From IMG/VR virus record IMGVR_UViG_3300030419_001475, positions 1 through 49,883 of that record: a stretch of DNA of 49,883 nt; one strand, written 5' to 3'. This DNA is from a virus. The notes under the pieces were generated by a model. It was not told the DNA's origin. It worked only from the letters and a program-made list of their open reading frames with translations, and did no database searches. The stretch's first letter is position 1. Each line of letters begins with the position of its first letter. This document shows positions 14,523 through 23,098 of this stretch, piece after piece. Position numbers and translations under genes: made by a program.

Positions 14523-17330
14523 ATGGCAACTTTAGCGGGAACTAAAATAGCAGATACTTATGATTCGCTATTGCATGTTGAAGATAACACAGCTGGATTA
14601 GTAGCAACATCAACTGATTCACGAGTTATACAAGATGGTGTAGGTGCAAATAGCGCATTAGCACTTGCAACTGATAGTGTACGAATAACGAGTACAAATA
14701 AATTATACTTTAATGATGTTGGTGATGAACATATATCAGGTAGTGGAGCTGATTTAACTATTGCATCTGGTAATGATATTATATTAACAGTCGGTAGTGC
14801 TGGTTCTGTTTATCATACAGGAGATGGTGGTTCAAATAATACTATATATGGTTATGATGCTGGTGTCGCACTCGATAGTGGTGGAAATAACAATAGTTTT
14901 TTCGGGCACGATGCTGGAAAAGCAGTTACGACTGGTCTTGGTAATGTAGCTGTTGGGTATCAAGCTTTAGATGCCAACCAAACTTCTGATTACAATACAG
15001 CTGTTGGTCGAAGCGCTCTTGGAGCTCTTACAAATGATGGTGATACAGCAAATGTGGCTATAGGATTTTGGGCTGGATTGAATATTACAAGTGGTACAAA
15101 TAATACGATAGTGGGAAGTGTTGCTGGTGATGGATTTGATGCTGAATCAAATAATACTCTTATTGGTTATACTGCTGGAGGTCATACTAATTATGCAGCT
15201 GCTCAGGCTGTAGCTGTTGGGTCATTCGCTCTCGCTGGGGCTGCTGAAGATGATGGAACTGTTGCTATTGGATATCAAGCCCTTGAAGACTTAACAACTG
15301 GAGCGGGGAATGTAGCTATAGGTCAACAAGCTTTGTCAATAGTAACTGATGATAGTTATAGCACAGCTGTTGGTTTTCAAGCATTACAGCAGCAATTGAA
15401 TGTGTCAGGCGGTGGAGATGGAGATGCAAATACATCGGCAAATACAGCTTTAGGATATAGAGCATTGAGAAGTCTTAGTACATCTCATGGAAATACTGCT
15501 GTTGGTTATCAGGCTGGTGGTGGAGCCACTATGACTGGTAATGGCAATACTTTAATGGGTTATAATGCTGGCAAGCAAATCACATCAGCATCGAGTAATA
15601 TTATAATCGGTCAGGACGCTGGAGACGCATTAACATCTGGAGCTTCTAACGTAATTATTGGTCAAGCTGCTTTAGGTGCAGCTGATGGAGCAGAGCATAA
15701 TAATGTAATTATTGGTAAATCGGCTGGTGAATCTATAGACCATAATGACGCAGACAATAATGTTTTTATAGGAAAGGATGCTGGAGCAGGTGGAGCAGCT
15801 GCTATTACTCAAAATATTGGAATAGGCGTTCAATGTATGGATAGTTTTGGGGCTGAAGCTATGGAGGCTTGTGTTGCAGTAGGGTATCAAGCCCTAAGAG
15901 ACCCTGAAACTGAAGCTAATGGTACTGTAGCTCTTGGTCATCAAGCATTATCAGCTAATACAACTGGTGACAAAAATATTGCTATAGGATATCAAGCGTC
16001 ATACCAAACAACAAGTGGATATCATAATGTTGCAATAGGACACGGAGCATTGGATGCTGGAACAAGTGCAGAAAATCATAATATTGCAATAGGGGTAGAT
16101 GCTTTAGGAACTGCAAATACTCAACATCTATCAGCAAATATCGCTATAGGAACAAGGTCTATGGATTCAACTGGAACTCAAGCTGTGGGTGGATGTGTAG
16201 CTGTAGGATTTGAAACTCTTAGAAATGCAGAAGATGCAGCTGATGGAACTATTGCCATTGGGTATGAAGCTGGAGAAAGTATTACATCGGGGTCTGGTAA
16301 TGTCTTTATTGGATATCAAGCTGGAAAAGAAAATACAACTGGATATAGAAATACAGCTATTGGACATCAATCAATGTATAACCAAACTTCAGCTAATGGT
16401 ATAGCCTCTTATGACAATACATTTGTTGGGTATCAAGCTGGAGCAGGTCAATGGGGGAATACTGGAGTAAGTAAAAATAATGTAGCTATAGGTTCACTTG
16501 CTATGGATGCCAATTTAGATGCGGCTGAATCTAATGTTGCTGTAGGTAATGCTTCTTTGACAGATTTAACTGGAGGAGATGATAATACTTGTGTAGGGGC
16601 TGGCTCAGGAGCGCAAATTACGGATGGCGATTCTAATACTTGTATAGGGTATAATACAGCTGGTGATAGCTTACAAACAGGAAATGGTAATACATTAGTT
16701 GGCTATAAAGCTGGAGAGGATATTACTGGAAGTACAAATACGTTGATTGGATATCAAGCTGGTCTTGATTCAACAGCTCTGACAAGTGGCAGTACCAATA
16801 TTTGTATTGGGTTTAATACAAGAACTTCAGCTTCTGATAGCACACAGCAAGTAGTAATAGGTAATGATATTGATGGTGGTGGCGATAATACTTTTCGTGT
16901 TGGAAAAGCAAGTAATTATATAACTGGCTCTTTTTCAGGGACTACTACTTTTACAGTTTCATCTGATGAGCGTAAAAAGCGTAATATTAATGATAATAAT
17001 TTAGGATTAGATTTTATTAATGATATTAAAACCAAAACATTTCAATGGAAACCTGCAAATGAATTTCCTGAAGAATGGAAAGCTTTTCGTGAAGATTCAG
17101 ATGGAAATAGAACTTATGATGAAATGGATACAGAAACACTTCAATATGGGTTAATTGCTCAAGATGTAAAAAAATCAATGGATAAATTTAATGCTCCTGA
17201 ATTTCCCGGCTGGAGTGTTGATGATAAGGGAATACAAGAAGTTTCAAGAGAGTTATTTGTAATACCATTAATTAAAGCAGTTCAAGAATTAACTGCTAAA
17301 GTAGAAGAATTAGAAGCAAAATTAAAATAA
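14523..17330 (+). CDS. Tail fibre with YadA-like repeats and peptidase-S74 self-cleaving chaperone
   Basis: After an N-terminal ~100-residue attachment region comes a long array (about residues 105-790) of short Gly/Asn-rich repeats of the type GxxNxAIGYQAG, resembling the head domains of trimeric autotransporters. The last ~125 residues are an intramolecular chaperone of the endosialidase/S74 family: S814-D815-E-R-K-K-R-N, then GLDFINDIKTKTFQWKP and YGLIAQDV, ending in a coiled coil. Ser814 is the expected autocleavage residue after trimerisation. This is the likely host-receptor-binding fibre. Confidence 0.85.
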   Translation: MATLAGTKIADTYDSLLHVEDNTAGLVATSTDSRVIQDGVGANSALALATDSVRITSTNKLYFNDVGDEHISGSGADLTIASGNDIILTVGSAGSVYHTGDGGSNNTIYGYDAGVALDSGGNNNSFFGHDAGKAVTTGLGNVAVGYQALDANQTSDYNTAVGRSALGALTNDGDTANVAIGFWAGLNITSGTNNTIVGSVAGDGFDAESNNTLIGYTAGGHTNYAAAQAVAVGSFALAGAAEDDGTVAIGYQALEDLTTGAGNVAIGQQALSIVTDDSYSTAVGFQALQQQLNVSGGGDGDANTSANTALGYRALRSLSTSHGNTAVGYQAGGGATMTGNGNTLMGYNAGKQITSASSNIIIGQDAGDALTSGASNVIIGQAALGAADGAEHNNVIIGKSAGESIDHNDADNNVFIGKDAGAGGAAAITQNIGIGVQCMDSFGAEAMEACVAVGYQALRDPETEANGTVALGHQALSANTTGDKNIAIGYQASYQTTSGYHNVAIGHGALDAGTSAENHNIAIGVDALGTANTQHLSANIAIGTRSMDSTGTQAVGGCVAVGFETLRNAEDAADGTIAIGYEAGESITSGSGNVFIGYQAGKENTTGYRNTAIGHQSMYNQTSANGIASYDNTFVGYQAGAGQWGNTGVSKNNVAIGSLAMDANLDAAESNVAVGNASLTDLTGGDDNTCVGAGSGAQITDGDSNTCIGYNTAGDSLQTGNGNTLVGYKAGEDITGSTNTLIGYQAGLDSTALTSGSTNICIGFNTRTSASDSTQQVVIGNDIDGGGDNTFRVGKASNYITGSFSGTTTFTVSSDERKKRNINDNNLGLDFINDIKTKTFQWKPANEFPEEWKAFREDSDGNRTYDEMDTETLQYGLIAQDVKKSMDKFNAPEFPGWSVDDKGIQEVSRELFVIPLIKAVQELTAKVEELEAKLK

Positions 17331-17348
17331 CAATTAACAGGAGAAATA

Positions 17349-17645
17349 ATGCGAAATTACAAAGCACTAAAAGCAGCGAGTAAGGTTTCAGTTAGAAAGC
17401 AAGAAGCCGCTGACGCTGTGTACAATAATGATGGGTCTATAAAAACGAAAGCCCTTGTTGAAGAGTTGCAAGTCGTTTCCAAAAGATACGATTCTAAGAC
17501 TGGAGAATCTTTAGACGACTCTGTTCAGGCATTCAGTCTTAGTGATGTATCTAGAGAAATAGATAGATGTAAATCTGATATTTCAAAAATTCAAGCTCAA
17601 CAGGCTGAATGGGAGCAATTAGAAAAAGATTTAAAAGCTCTTTAA
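17349..17645 (+). CDS. Hypothetical helical protein, 98 aa
   Basis: Largely helical, with a C-terminal coiled-coil-like segment (VSREIDRCKSDISKIQAQQAEWEQLEKDLKAL). CAGGAGA lies just before the start. It follows the fibre gene and could be a fibre assembly factor or a virion accessory protein; nothing in the sequence decides this. One-base overlap with the next gene. Confidence 0.55.
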   Translation: MRNYKALKAASKVSVRKQEAADAVYNNDGSIKTKALVEELQVVSKRYDSKTGESLDDSVQAFSLSDVSREIDRCKSDISKIQAQQAEWEQLEKDLKAL

Positions 17646-17737
17646 TGAATCAGAAGTTCGGGAATTTATACGCTAGAGTTCTAGCTGTATTTGGATTATG
17701 GACAGCTATTGCTTTCATATTTGAGATAGGATACTAA
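17645..17737 (+). CDS. Single-span membrane peptide, 30 aa
   Basis: MNQKFGNLYARVLAVFGLWTAIAFIFEIGY: a short N-terminal polar segment followed by one hydrophobic span (about residues 11-27). The ATG and the stop both overlap neighbouring genes by one base, which supports real translation despite the length. First of a series of small membrane proteins leading to the endolysin, so a lysis role is possible. Confidence 0.55.
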   Translation: MNQKFGNLYARVLAVFGLWTAIAFIFEIGY

Positions 17738-17967
17738 TGGCATGGTTTTATACACATTGTGTGATTGCGATTGTGATTCTGATTGCGGATGCAAACGGAA
17801 CGCTTGAGCCTACTGTAAAGAAGATAGAACAGAAGTTAGGAATCCCAGTTTATTATGCACCTAGCGATTCGGTAGATATGGAAATAAGTAATCCTTATCC
17901 AATAGAAGATATTCCTCAACAAGATACATTTAATAGTCAGAGAGAAAATAATGAGAGTGGTACCTGA
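17737..17967 (+). CDS. Small exported or membrane-anchored protein, 76 aa
   Basis: Hydrophobic N-terminus (FYTHCVIAIVILIADANG, residues 4-21) looks like a signal peptide or anchor; the rest is polar and acidic with PYPIEDIPQQD. It overlaps the next gene by 17 bases in another frame. Nested or overlapping small secreted proteins before an endolysin recall spanin pairs, but the family is not recognised. Confidence 0.5.
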   Translation: MAWFYTHCVIAIVILIADANGTLEPTVKKIEQKLGIPVYYAPSDSVDMEISNPYPIEDIPQQDTFNSQRENNESGT

Positions 17968-18214
17968 TTGGAAAGAAATGACTAGCGTATTAAGAGTTAT
18001 AATAATGTCAAGTTTTATTGGATTTCTTTTAGCTCTTATTTTCGTATCTTGCGCTGATGAGTATTATTTTGGTAAAACAAGGGAAGAGTTAACAAGGGAA
18101 ATGTTTGAGGTTGATTCACTTATAATGGCAATCCAATATCAACTTGATAGTACAAGTATAGATTTTGAAAAGTTTTATATTGATGCCCAAAGAATTAATA
18201 ATGGACATGAGTAA
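17951..18214 (+). CDS. Putative lipoprotein/membrane protein, 87 aa
   Basis: One hydrophobic segment (about residues 13-33) ends in FVSC34, which approximates a lipobox, with basic residues before it. The following ~50 residues are polar and helical (TREELTREMFEVDSLIMAIQYQLD). This layout would suit an outer-membrane spanin or a small lipoprotein, though Phe at position -3 of the box is atypical. Unrecognised family. Confidence 0.5.
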   Translation: MRVVPDWKEMTSVLRVIIMSSFIGFLLALIFVSCADEYYFGKTREELTREMFEVDSLIMAIQYQLDSTSIDFEKFYIDAQRINNGHE

Positions 18215-18467
18215 AGGATTAAGTGCAGATTCTCAAGTCCATATAAGTGTGGCGTTTTTAATTAAAGCTATGATAGGTATTTCAATGTTAATTGCTACAT
18301 ACTATCAAGTTCAGATTAGATTTGCAGAACATGAAAATAGAATTAAAGAGTTAGAAAACAAAATAACTGTTCTTAATGCCTCTGTTGAGGGTATGGAAAC
18401 TCAACACATAGAGGAGCTGGAAGAACAAAACAGAAGTCTAATGCAAAGATTAGGCTTAAAACGATAA
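18201..18467 (+). CDS. Membrane-anchored coiled-coil protein, 88 aa
   Basis: Start chosen at 18201; 18207 (MSKGLSADS...) is equally possible and the first in-frame ATG at 18165 would lie deep in the upstream gene. One transmembrane span (ISVAFLIKAMIGISMLIATYY) is followed by a coiled coil (HENRIKELENKITVLNASVEG) to the C-terminus. An inner-membrane spanin-like or holin-accessory architecture is seen; function is inferred from the lysis context only. Confidence 0.55.
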   Translation: MDMSKGLSADSQVHISVAFLIKAMIGISMLIATYYQVQIRFAEHENRIKELENKITVLNASVEGMETQHIEELEEQNRSLMQRLGLKR

Positions 18468-18482
18468 AGATAAGGAAATGAA

Positions 18483-18722
18483 ATGGCAAAACAACAAAAT
18501 AAAAAAGAAAAGAAGCCCTTTCTTGACATTGACGGAGAGAAATACTCTGTTGATGAGCTTAGTGAAGACCAAAAACTGATGGTGCAACATCTATCAGATT
18601 TGAACAGAAAGATTGATGGGGCTACTTTTAATCTGCAACAATTACAATTTGGCAGACAAGCGTTTATAGATGCCTTAAAGGCTTCTTTAGATGAGAAAAG
18701 TAGCGACGACTCAGAAGAGTAG
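18483..18722 (+). CDS. DUF6447-like small protein, 79 aa
   Basis: FLDIDGEKYSVDELSEDQKLMVQHLSDLNRKI, followed by a helical QQLQFGRQAFIDALKASL, fits the small phage proteins I know as DUF6447. Function is unknown. AAGGAAATGAA precedes the ATG. Its end overlaps the next small gene by 32 bases. Confidence 0.55.
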   Translation: MAKQQNKKEKKPFLDIDGEKYSVDELSEDQKLMVQHLSDLNRKIDGATFNLQQLQFGRQAFIDALKASLDEKSSDDSEE

Positions 18723-18870
18723 TGCTTTAGATAAGGCCATAGCTTTGGCTGTGTTTGTTTTATCTATTGTTATTGCTTTTAGTATAAAGGAAGATATGTA
18801 CTTACCGGTGTCCCTTGTGGCTCTGGTTGTAATTGGATTAAGAGCAACTAAGAAAGTGATAGATGATTGA
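18691..18870 (+). CDS. Two-span membrane protein, candidate holin, 59 aa
   Basis: MRKVATTQKSSALDKAIALA... has a basic start, span one (about residues 16-31, ALAVFVLSIVIAF), a short acidic turn, span two (about 38-50, LPVSLVALVVIGL) and a short C-terminus ending in KKVIDD. Small two-span proteins with a charged tail next to an endolysin are the usual look of class II holins. It overlaps both neighbours (32 and 8 bases). It falls just below a 60-residue cutoff and is easily missed. Confidence 0.55.
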   Translation: MRKVATTQKSSALDKAIALAVFVLSIVIAFSIKEDMYLPVSLVALVVIGLRATKKVIDD

Positions 18871-19168
18871 AACATATGCTGAGTATGGTGCTATTGGAGT
18901 CATTGTATCTTTATTTGTAATGTTGATAATGAATCTCATTAAAAGTCAGAAAGAACAATCTGAAGACTTAGACCAGATTCGTCAGGCTATTGCAAAATCA
19001 GAGACTAAAATGGCTAATGTAGAAGGGATTATATTGAAGATGCTTGATAGATGGAATCGTTCAGATGAAACAAGTCAAAGACATAGAGAAGATATTGTAC
19101 GTGAATTAAATGATGTTACGGATGATTTAGCTTATTTAAAGGGTAGGATTAACGGTAAATCGAGATGA
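18863..19168 (+). CDS. N-terminal membrane anchor plus coiled coil, 101 aa
   Basis: One span near the N-terminus (YGAIGVIVSLFVMLIMNLI), then about 70 residues of charged helix (LDQIRQAIAKSETKMANVEGI...). This resembles BhlA-type holin accessory or spanin-like proteins. It overlaps the upstream candidate holin by 8 bases and the downstream gene by 4 (ATGA), pointing to a tightly coupled lysis cassette. Confidence 0.55.
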   Translation: MIETYAEYGAIGVIVSLFVMLIMNLIKSQKEQSEDLDQIRQAIAKSETKMANVEGIILKMLDRWNRSDETSQRHREDIVRELNDVTDDLAYLKGRINGKSR

Positions 19169-19392
19169 ATGTGAACGACTATAGGAATGAAACAACTGCA
19201 AAGCTTGTTAAATTGGATGAAAGGCAGATAAGTATCTTCAAGACCCTTCAGAGAATTGAAAAGCATTTAGAAAAATTGAATGGACAAACAGGTAAAAATA
19301 GCGATGCAATCATCATGTTTAAAACATGGGGTTCAGCTGCTTTATTTGTTGTCCCTATTATAGTAACATTATTAATGAGGTTAATACCATGA
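19165..19392 (+). CDS. XhlA-like membrane protein, 75 aa
   Basis: An N-terminal amphipathic helix (LVKLDERQISIFKTLQRIEKH) followed by a short linker and a C-terminal transmembrane span (WGSAALFVVPIIVTLLMRLIP). This is the topology of the XhlA/haemolysin family of holin partners. Coupled to both neighbours through ATGA overlaps. Confidence 0.55.
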   Translation: MNVNDYRNETTAKLVKLDERQISIFKTLQRIEKHLEKLNGQTGKNSDAIIMFKTWGSAALFVVPIIVTLLMRLIP

Positions 19393-19628
19393 TTGAATGG
19401 ATTCAGAGTAATTGGACAAGTGTTGTAGGTACAATCGCTGTAATTGGTGGCGGAATGTACATACCATTTGTAAGAGGTCTTGTTCTAACAGGACTTAAAA
19501 CTATGATTAGTGAAACTGTCTTAAAGAAGATTGCTATTCAAATAGTTGAAAAATTAGTTAAATCAACTAAGAATAAATTAGACGATGTTTGGTTTGCTGA
19601 ATTTAAAAAGAAAGTAGATAATGCCTAG
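19389..19628 (+). CDS. Small membrane protein, 79 aa
   Basis: Start placed at 19389, where ATG overlaps the preceding TGA; a longer frame from 19326 would lie inside the upstream gene. A hydrophobic stretch (VVGTIAVIGGGMYIPFVRGLVLTGL) is followed by an amphipathic basic helix. It overlaps the endolysin start by 8 bases. Possible holin or antiholin; not recognised. Confidence 0.5.
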   Translation: MIEWIQSNWTSVVGTIAVIGGGMYIPFVRGLVLTGLKTMISETVLKKIAIQIVEKLVKSTKNKLDDVWFAEFKKKVDNA

Positions 19629-20013
19629 ATTCAGTACAAGAAGTAGGTCAAGACTTCATACTTGCGATGAGAGACTTATTGAACTTTTTAACGAAGTGGT
19701 TAAAGGATTTGATTGTACTATTATAGAAGGACACAGAGGAAAGAAGGCTCAAAATGAAGCGTATAATAAAGGAAACAGTAAGGTTAAGTTCCCTAATGGT
19801 AAACATAATAAAAGTCCGAGTATCGCTGTGGATGTTGCGCCGTATCCAGTAGACTGGAGTGACCGTGACAGATTCCATTATTTTGGTGGTTATGTTCTTG
19901 GAATCGCTGCTAAAATGGGTTTAAAGATAAGGTGGGGTGGAGACTGGAATATGGATACAAAGACTAAAGATAATAAGTTTGATGACTTAGTACATTTTGA
20001 AATTAAAGAATAA
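19621..20013 (+). CDS. Endolysin, M15-type peptidase (L-Ala-D-Glu endopeptidase-like)
   Basis: A 130-aa protein with the zinc-peptidase pattern of phage M15 lysins: EGHRGKKAQNEAYNKGNS, KH62NKSPSIAVD71VAPYP, and D122-L-V-H125-FE near the C-terminus, giving His62, Asp71 and His125 as probable zinc ligands and Asp122 as the likely catalytic acid. It would cut the peptide stem of peptidoglycan at lysis. No signal peptide is present, so release should depend on a holin from the preceding cluster of small membrane proteins. Confidence 0.85.
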   Translation: MPRFSTRSRSRLHTCDERLIELFNEVVKGFDCTIIEGHRGKKAQNEAYNKGNSKVKFPNGKHNKSPSIAVDVAPYPVDWSDRDRFHYFGGYVLGIAAKMGLKIRWGGDWNMDTKTKDNKFDDLVHFEIKE

Positions 20014-22094
20014 TGCCTAAACAATTTTTACAATTATCTAATTTTTCAGGTGGATTGAATACGAAATTCGATGCTCGTGATATTAATGATGATGAAATTA
20101 CTAATGTTAGTAATTTACACGTTTATAAATCTGGTCAATTATTTTCATCTACCGCTTCAGCTACTGTAACTAGTAGAGGAGCCGGTTCTTTAGTATCTGG
20201 GTATGGTATGTTTTTATTTAAGTCTGATAATGATATTAGTAGTGCTAATAAAACAATAGATTTATTAGCCTTAGCTGATGTTGCAGATAGTTCAGTTGAT
20301 TTTATTGAAGACCCTTTTGGTTCACCTGATAATACAAACCATTTAGCGGAGATTGATATAGGAACTGAAACGTCTAATGGTAATTTTGTATATTATTATG
20401 TAGATGGAGCGTTAAGAGTTTGTGATTCTTATACAAGTGGGACTACTACTAATGAAAGCAATAGATGTTATTGGTATGGCCATGTAGATAAGGTTGGTAC
20501 TATACCTGGAGGAGCTGTTGATGGGTGGATAAAGACAACAAATAACTTAGCTGCTCCTACCGCAACAAATATAACAGCTGATGGAGCAGCTCGGTATGCT
20601 ACAGCTGGTCATGGATTTGATGTTGATATTACTGTAGAAGCAACAGATGACGATGGATTGTGGGAAGCTACTGCATATGAATTTGCTCAGTCTTTTGTAT
20701 ATGAAGGAAATCAAGAGTCATTATTAACCGCATATCCTGAATCTGTAACATTGCCTACCAATAATTATTTTGCAGGAATTATAGTTGGTATAACAAATAG
20801 CGGAGCTCAGTTCTCTGATAGGATTAAGGGAGGTAGAGTTTATATAAGAAAGAAAGATAGTAATGATTTATGGACTTTATTTCTTGACATGGACTTTGAA
20901 CGTGGTGTAAGAAAAGATGTTGGAGATAAATTTAGTGTATGGGCTTCTAATGTTTCAGGAGCTGGCACAGATAAGTGGAGAAATACAGATGCTATAGAAA
21001 TAAAAGGGCCTAGTATTGATACGTATGAATCACTTAATGGATATAGTCCTGATGTTGGTCACTTGTCTTTTGGGGAAGAAGATGGTTTGTTTTATAAAGA
21101 TGTAACTGTTTGTAATCAAAGAACATTTGTAGCTCATGTTAATTATTATACTCCAGTTGGAGGAGCTGAAACAAAGTTGATGCCAGATAGAATATTATAT
21201 ACTCCGATTGGTAGATATGATACATTCCCACCTAATCAATTTATTGATATTGGAATTAATGATGGAGAAGATTTTACAGCATTAGAATCATTTGGAACTA
21301 AGTTATTAGCATTTAAACAAGGAACATTATATATTATTGATGTAACATCTCCTAACGATATGGAGTGGGCTTTGGAATCAACTCACAATGGATTAGGCGT
21401 TGATAAACCATCTGCAGTTGTTAAAACTGAATTTGGTATTTGTTGGGCTAGAAAAACAGGTATTTATGCATGGTCTCCTAGTCAGGGAATAGTAGAATTA
21501 TCTTCAAAATTAGATAAAAATACTGCTCCTATGACAGGATTAGCCTCTCCTGTTGTTGGATATTATCCACCTGACTCACAATTACTTATTGTTCAAGACT
21601 GTACACAGTCGTCAGATGCATTGGTTTATGACTTTGCAACTAAATCTTTTACAGAACTTGGTACATATACAGACGCTGCAATTACTAATATGCAAAACAA
21701 CCAAGATAATTGTATATGGCTTGAGGGTAATAATGTAAAGAAGTATTCTTCAGCTCAAGGTTCGACATCTTGGATTTTAGAGACAAAAGATTTTGATTTT
21801 GGTAATCCTGCTTTATTAAAACGACCATTAAAGCTTGTTGTTAGTTATTCAACATCTTCAGGGGTTACTGTAACAACAAATATATATAAGGATGGAGATG
21901 GAACTCCAGACGGATTAGACTCATCAACGTGGGCAACAGCTGCAAATAGTGGGATAAAAGTTATAAGCTTAACTGGAATAGGGACTGTATCAAGTTTAAA
22001 ATTTAAGTTTTCAGCTAATGGCAATTATCAAATTAATGATATGACAATAGTCTATAGAACAACTAGAAAAAATCCTTCTACAGGTGTGAATTAG
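20013..22094 (+). CDS. Large tail protein (stabilisation/tail-hub-like), 693 aa
   Basis: Begins with LSNFSGGLNTKFDARDINDDE, a hallmark I associate with a widespread podovirus-type tail protein family, and continues as a long beta-rich chain (aromatic and Gly/Asp-rich strands, e.g. GIYAWSPSQGIVELSSK) suggesting a beta-propeller-like body. Likely part of the short tail nozzle or hub. It begins one base inside the endolysin stop. The family's precise structural role is not established by the sequence. Confidence 0.65.
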   Translation: MPKQFLQLSNFSGGLNTKFDARDINDDEITNVSNLHVYKSGQLFSSTASATVTSRGAGSLVSGYGMFLFKSDNDISSANKTIDLLALADVADSSVDFIEDPFGSPDNTNHLAEIDIGTETSNGNFVYYYVDGALRVCDSYTSGTTTNESNRCYWYGHVDKVGTIPGGAVDGWIKTTNNLAAPTATNITADGAARYATAGHGFDVDITVEATDDDGLWEATAYEFAQSFVYEGNQESLLTAYPESVTLPTNNYFAGIIVGITNSGAQFSDRIKGGRVYIRKKDSNDLWTLFLDMDFERGVRKDVGDKFSVWASNVSGAGTDKWRNTDAIEIKGPSIDTYESLNGYSPDVGHLSFGEEDGLFYKDVTVCNQRTFVAHVNYYTPVGGAETKLMPDRILYTPIGRYDTFPPNQFIDIGINDGEDFTALESFGTKLLAFKQGTLYIIDVTSPNDMEWALESTHNGLGVDKPSAVVKTEFGICWARKTGIYAWSPSQGIVELSSKLDKNTAPMTGLASPVVGYYPPDSQLLIVQDCTQSSDALVYDFATKSFTELGTYTDAAITNMQNNQDNCIWLEGNNVKKYSSAQGSTSWILETKDFDFGNPALLKRPLKLVVSYSTSSGVTVTTNIYKDGDGTPDGLDSSTWATAANSGIKVISLTGIGTVSSLKFKFSANGNYQINDMTIVYRTTRKNPSTGVN

Positions 22095-22095
22095 T

Positions 22096-23088
22096 ATGTC
22101 AATATTAAATACAAATCGTGAAGCCGCTAGAAGAAGGAGTGAAGATAAAAATACTTCGTATAATAGAACTCAAAAACGAGTAGGTGGATGGGAAACTACT
22201 CCTTCAGGATTAAAAACTAGAGGTATTGAAATATCAAGCTCTGAGTCTAATATTAAAGTTAGCAGCTCTGCAAATAAATTTAGTAAATTATCATCTGATA
22301 AATTGACATTTTCAATAGATGGAGGAGCAACAGAACATAATTATGCTAGACAAGTACAATTAATACCTTCTAATAAAGTAAATTTTGGAACATCTCTTGA
22401 TTTTACTGATTCTGGGTTTGCTGATTATGAAAATACTGAATATGATGTTTTGTTTATCCCTAAAAATATTCAAGTCTTTGATGCTGGTAATAGTGGTTCT
22501 GACCAAAACCTACAATTATCGGCTGAGAATAAAACAACTACAGGATTTTTACCAACCGCTAAATTATATGTAGGAAGTCTTGGAACTACGGCTGTTACAT
22601 CATCATTTACTGAAGATGAGATATCTGAAAGAAGTTCAGCTTTAGGGTCAACACCTGCCAATAGTGTTAATTATGATTCTAACGATGCTCGTCATGACAA
22701 AACTATATCTAATGTAGTTAGGTTATCAGTTACATTTACTATAACATTCTCATCTTTCGCTGGGGAAGGATTGTTAAGCGCTAATGGGTATGTAAGGGTT
22801 GGTACACAAAATAGTAATGCTTTTGATAGCTCTAATTATTTAGCTTCAGATTGGTCAACTGGCAGAGAGTCGAATGGAACAGAGACTATAACATTAGATT
22901 TCTTTTACGCATCTGCAATAGCAAATGATACTAGAGTTAATGTAATTTTAGATGATTTTACTCAAGAATTTGGGGCTACAGGTAGTGTATCTGGAGCTTT
23001 AACAAGTATAGTATATACCACAGAAAGTGGTACTACAGTAGACATAACAGGAACAGACAAGGCAGATGCTCTTGTAATGGCTCGATAA
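22096..23088 (+). CDS. Hypothetical virion protein, 330 aa
   Basis: The N-terminus is basic and polar (NREAARRRSEDKNTSYNRTQKRVGGWETTPSG), the rest Ser/Thr-rich and beta-like. It starts one base after the tail protein gene, so the two are co-translated. Likely a tail or virion accessory protein by position; family not recognised. Confidence 0.5.
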   Translation: MSILNTNREAARRRSEDKNTSYNRTQKRVGGWETTPSGLKTRGIEISSSESNIKVSSSANKFSKLSSDKLTFSIDGGATEHNYARQVQLIPSNKVNFGTSLDFTDSGFADYENTEYDVLFIPKNIQVFDAGNSGSDQNLQLSAENKTTTGFLPTAKLYVGSLGTTAVTSSFTEDEISERSSALGSTPANSVNYDSNDARHDKTISNVVRLSVTFTITFSSFAGEGLLSANGYVRVGTQNSNAFDSSNYLASDWSTGRESNGTETITLDFFYASAIANDTRVNVILDDFTQEFGATGSVSGALTSIVYTTESGTTVDITGTDKADALVMAR

Positions 23089-23098
23089 GGAGAATATT

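Noticed and set aside
14523-17330. CRISPR-like or tandem DNA repeat array
   Set aside because: The repeated DNA keeps one reading frame and encodes a YadA-like repeat protein; there are no regular spacers.
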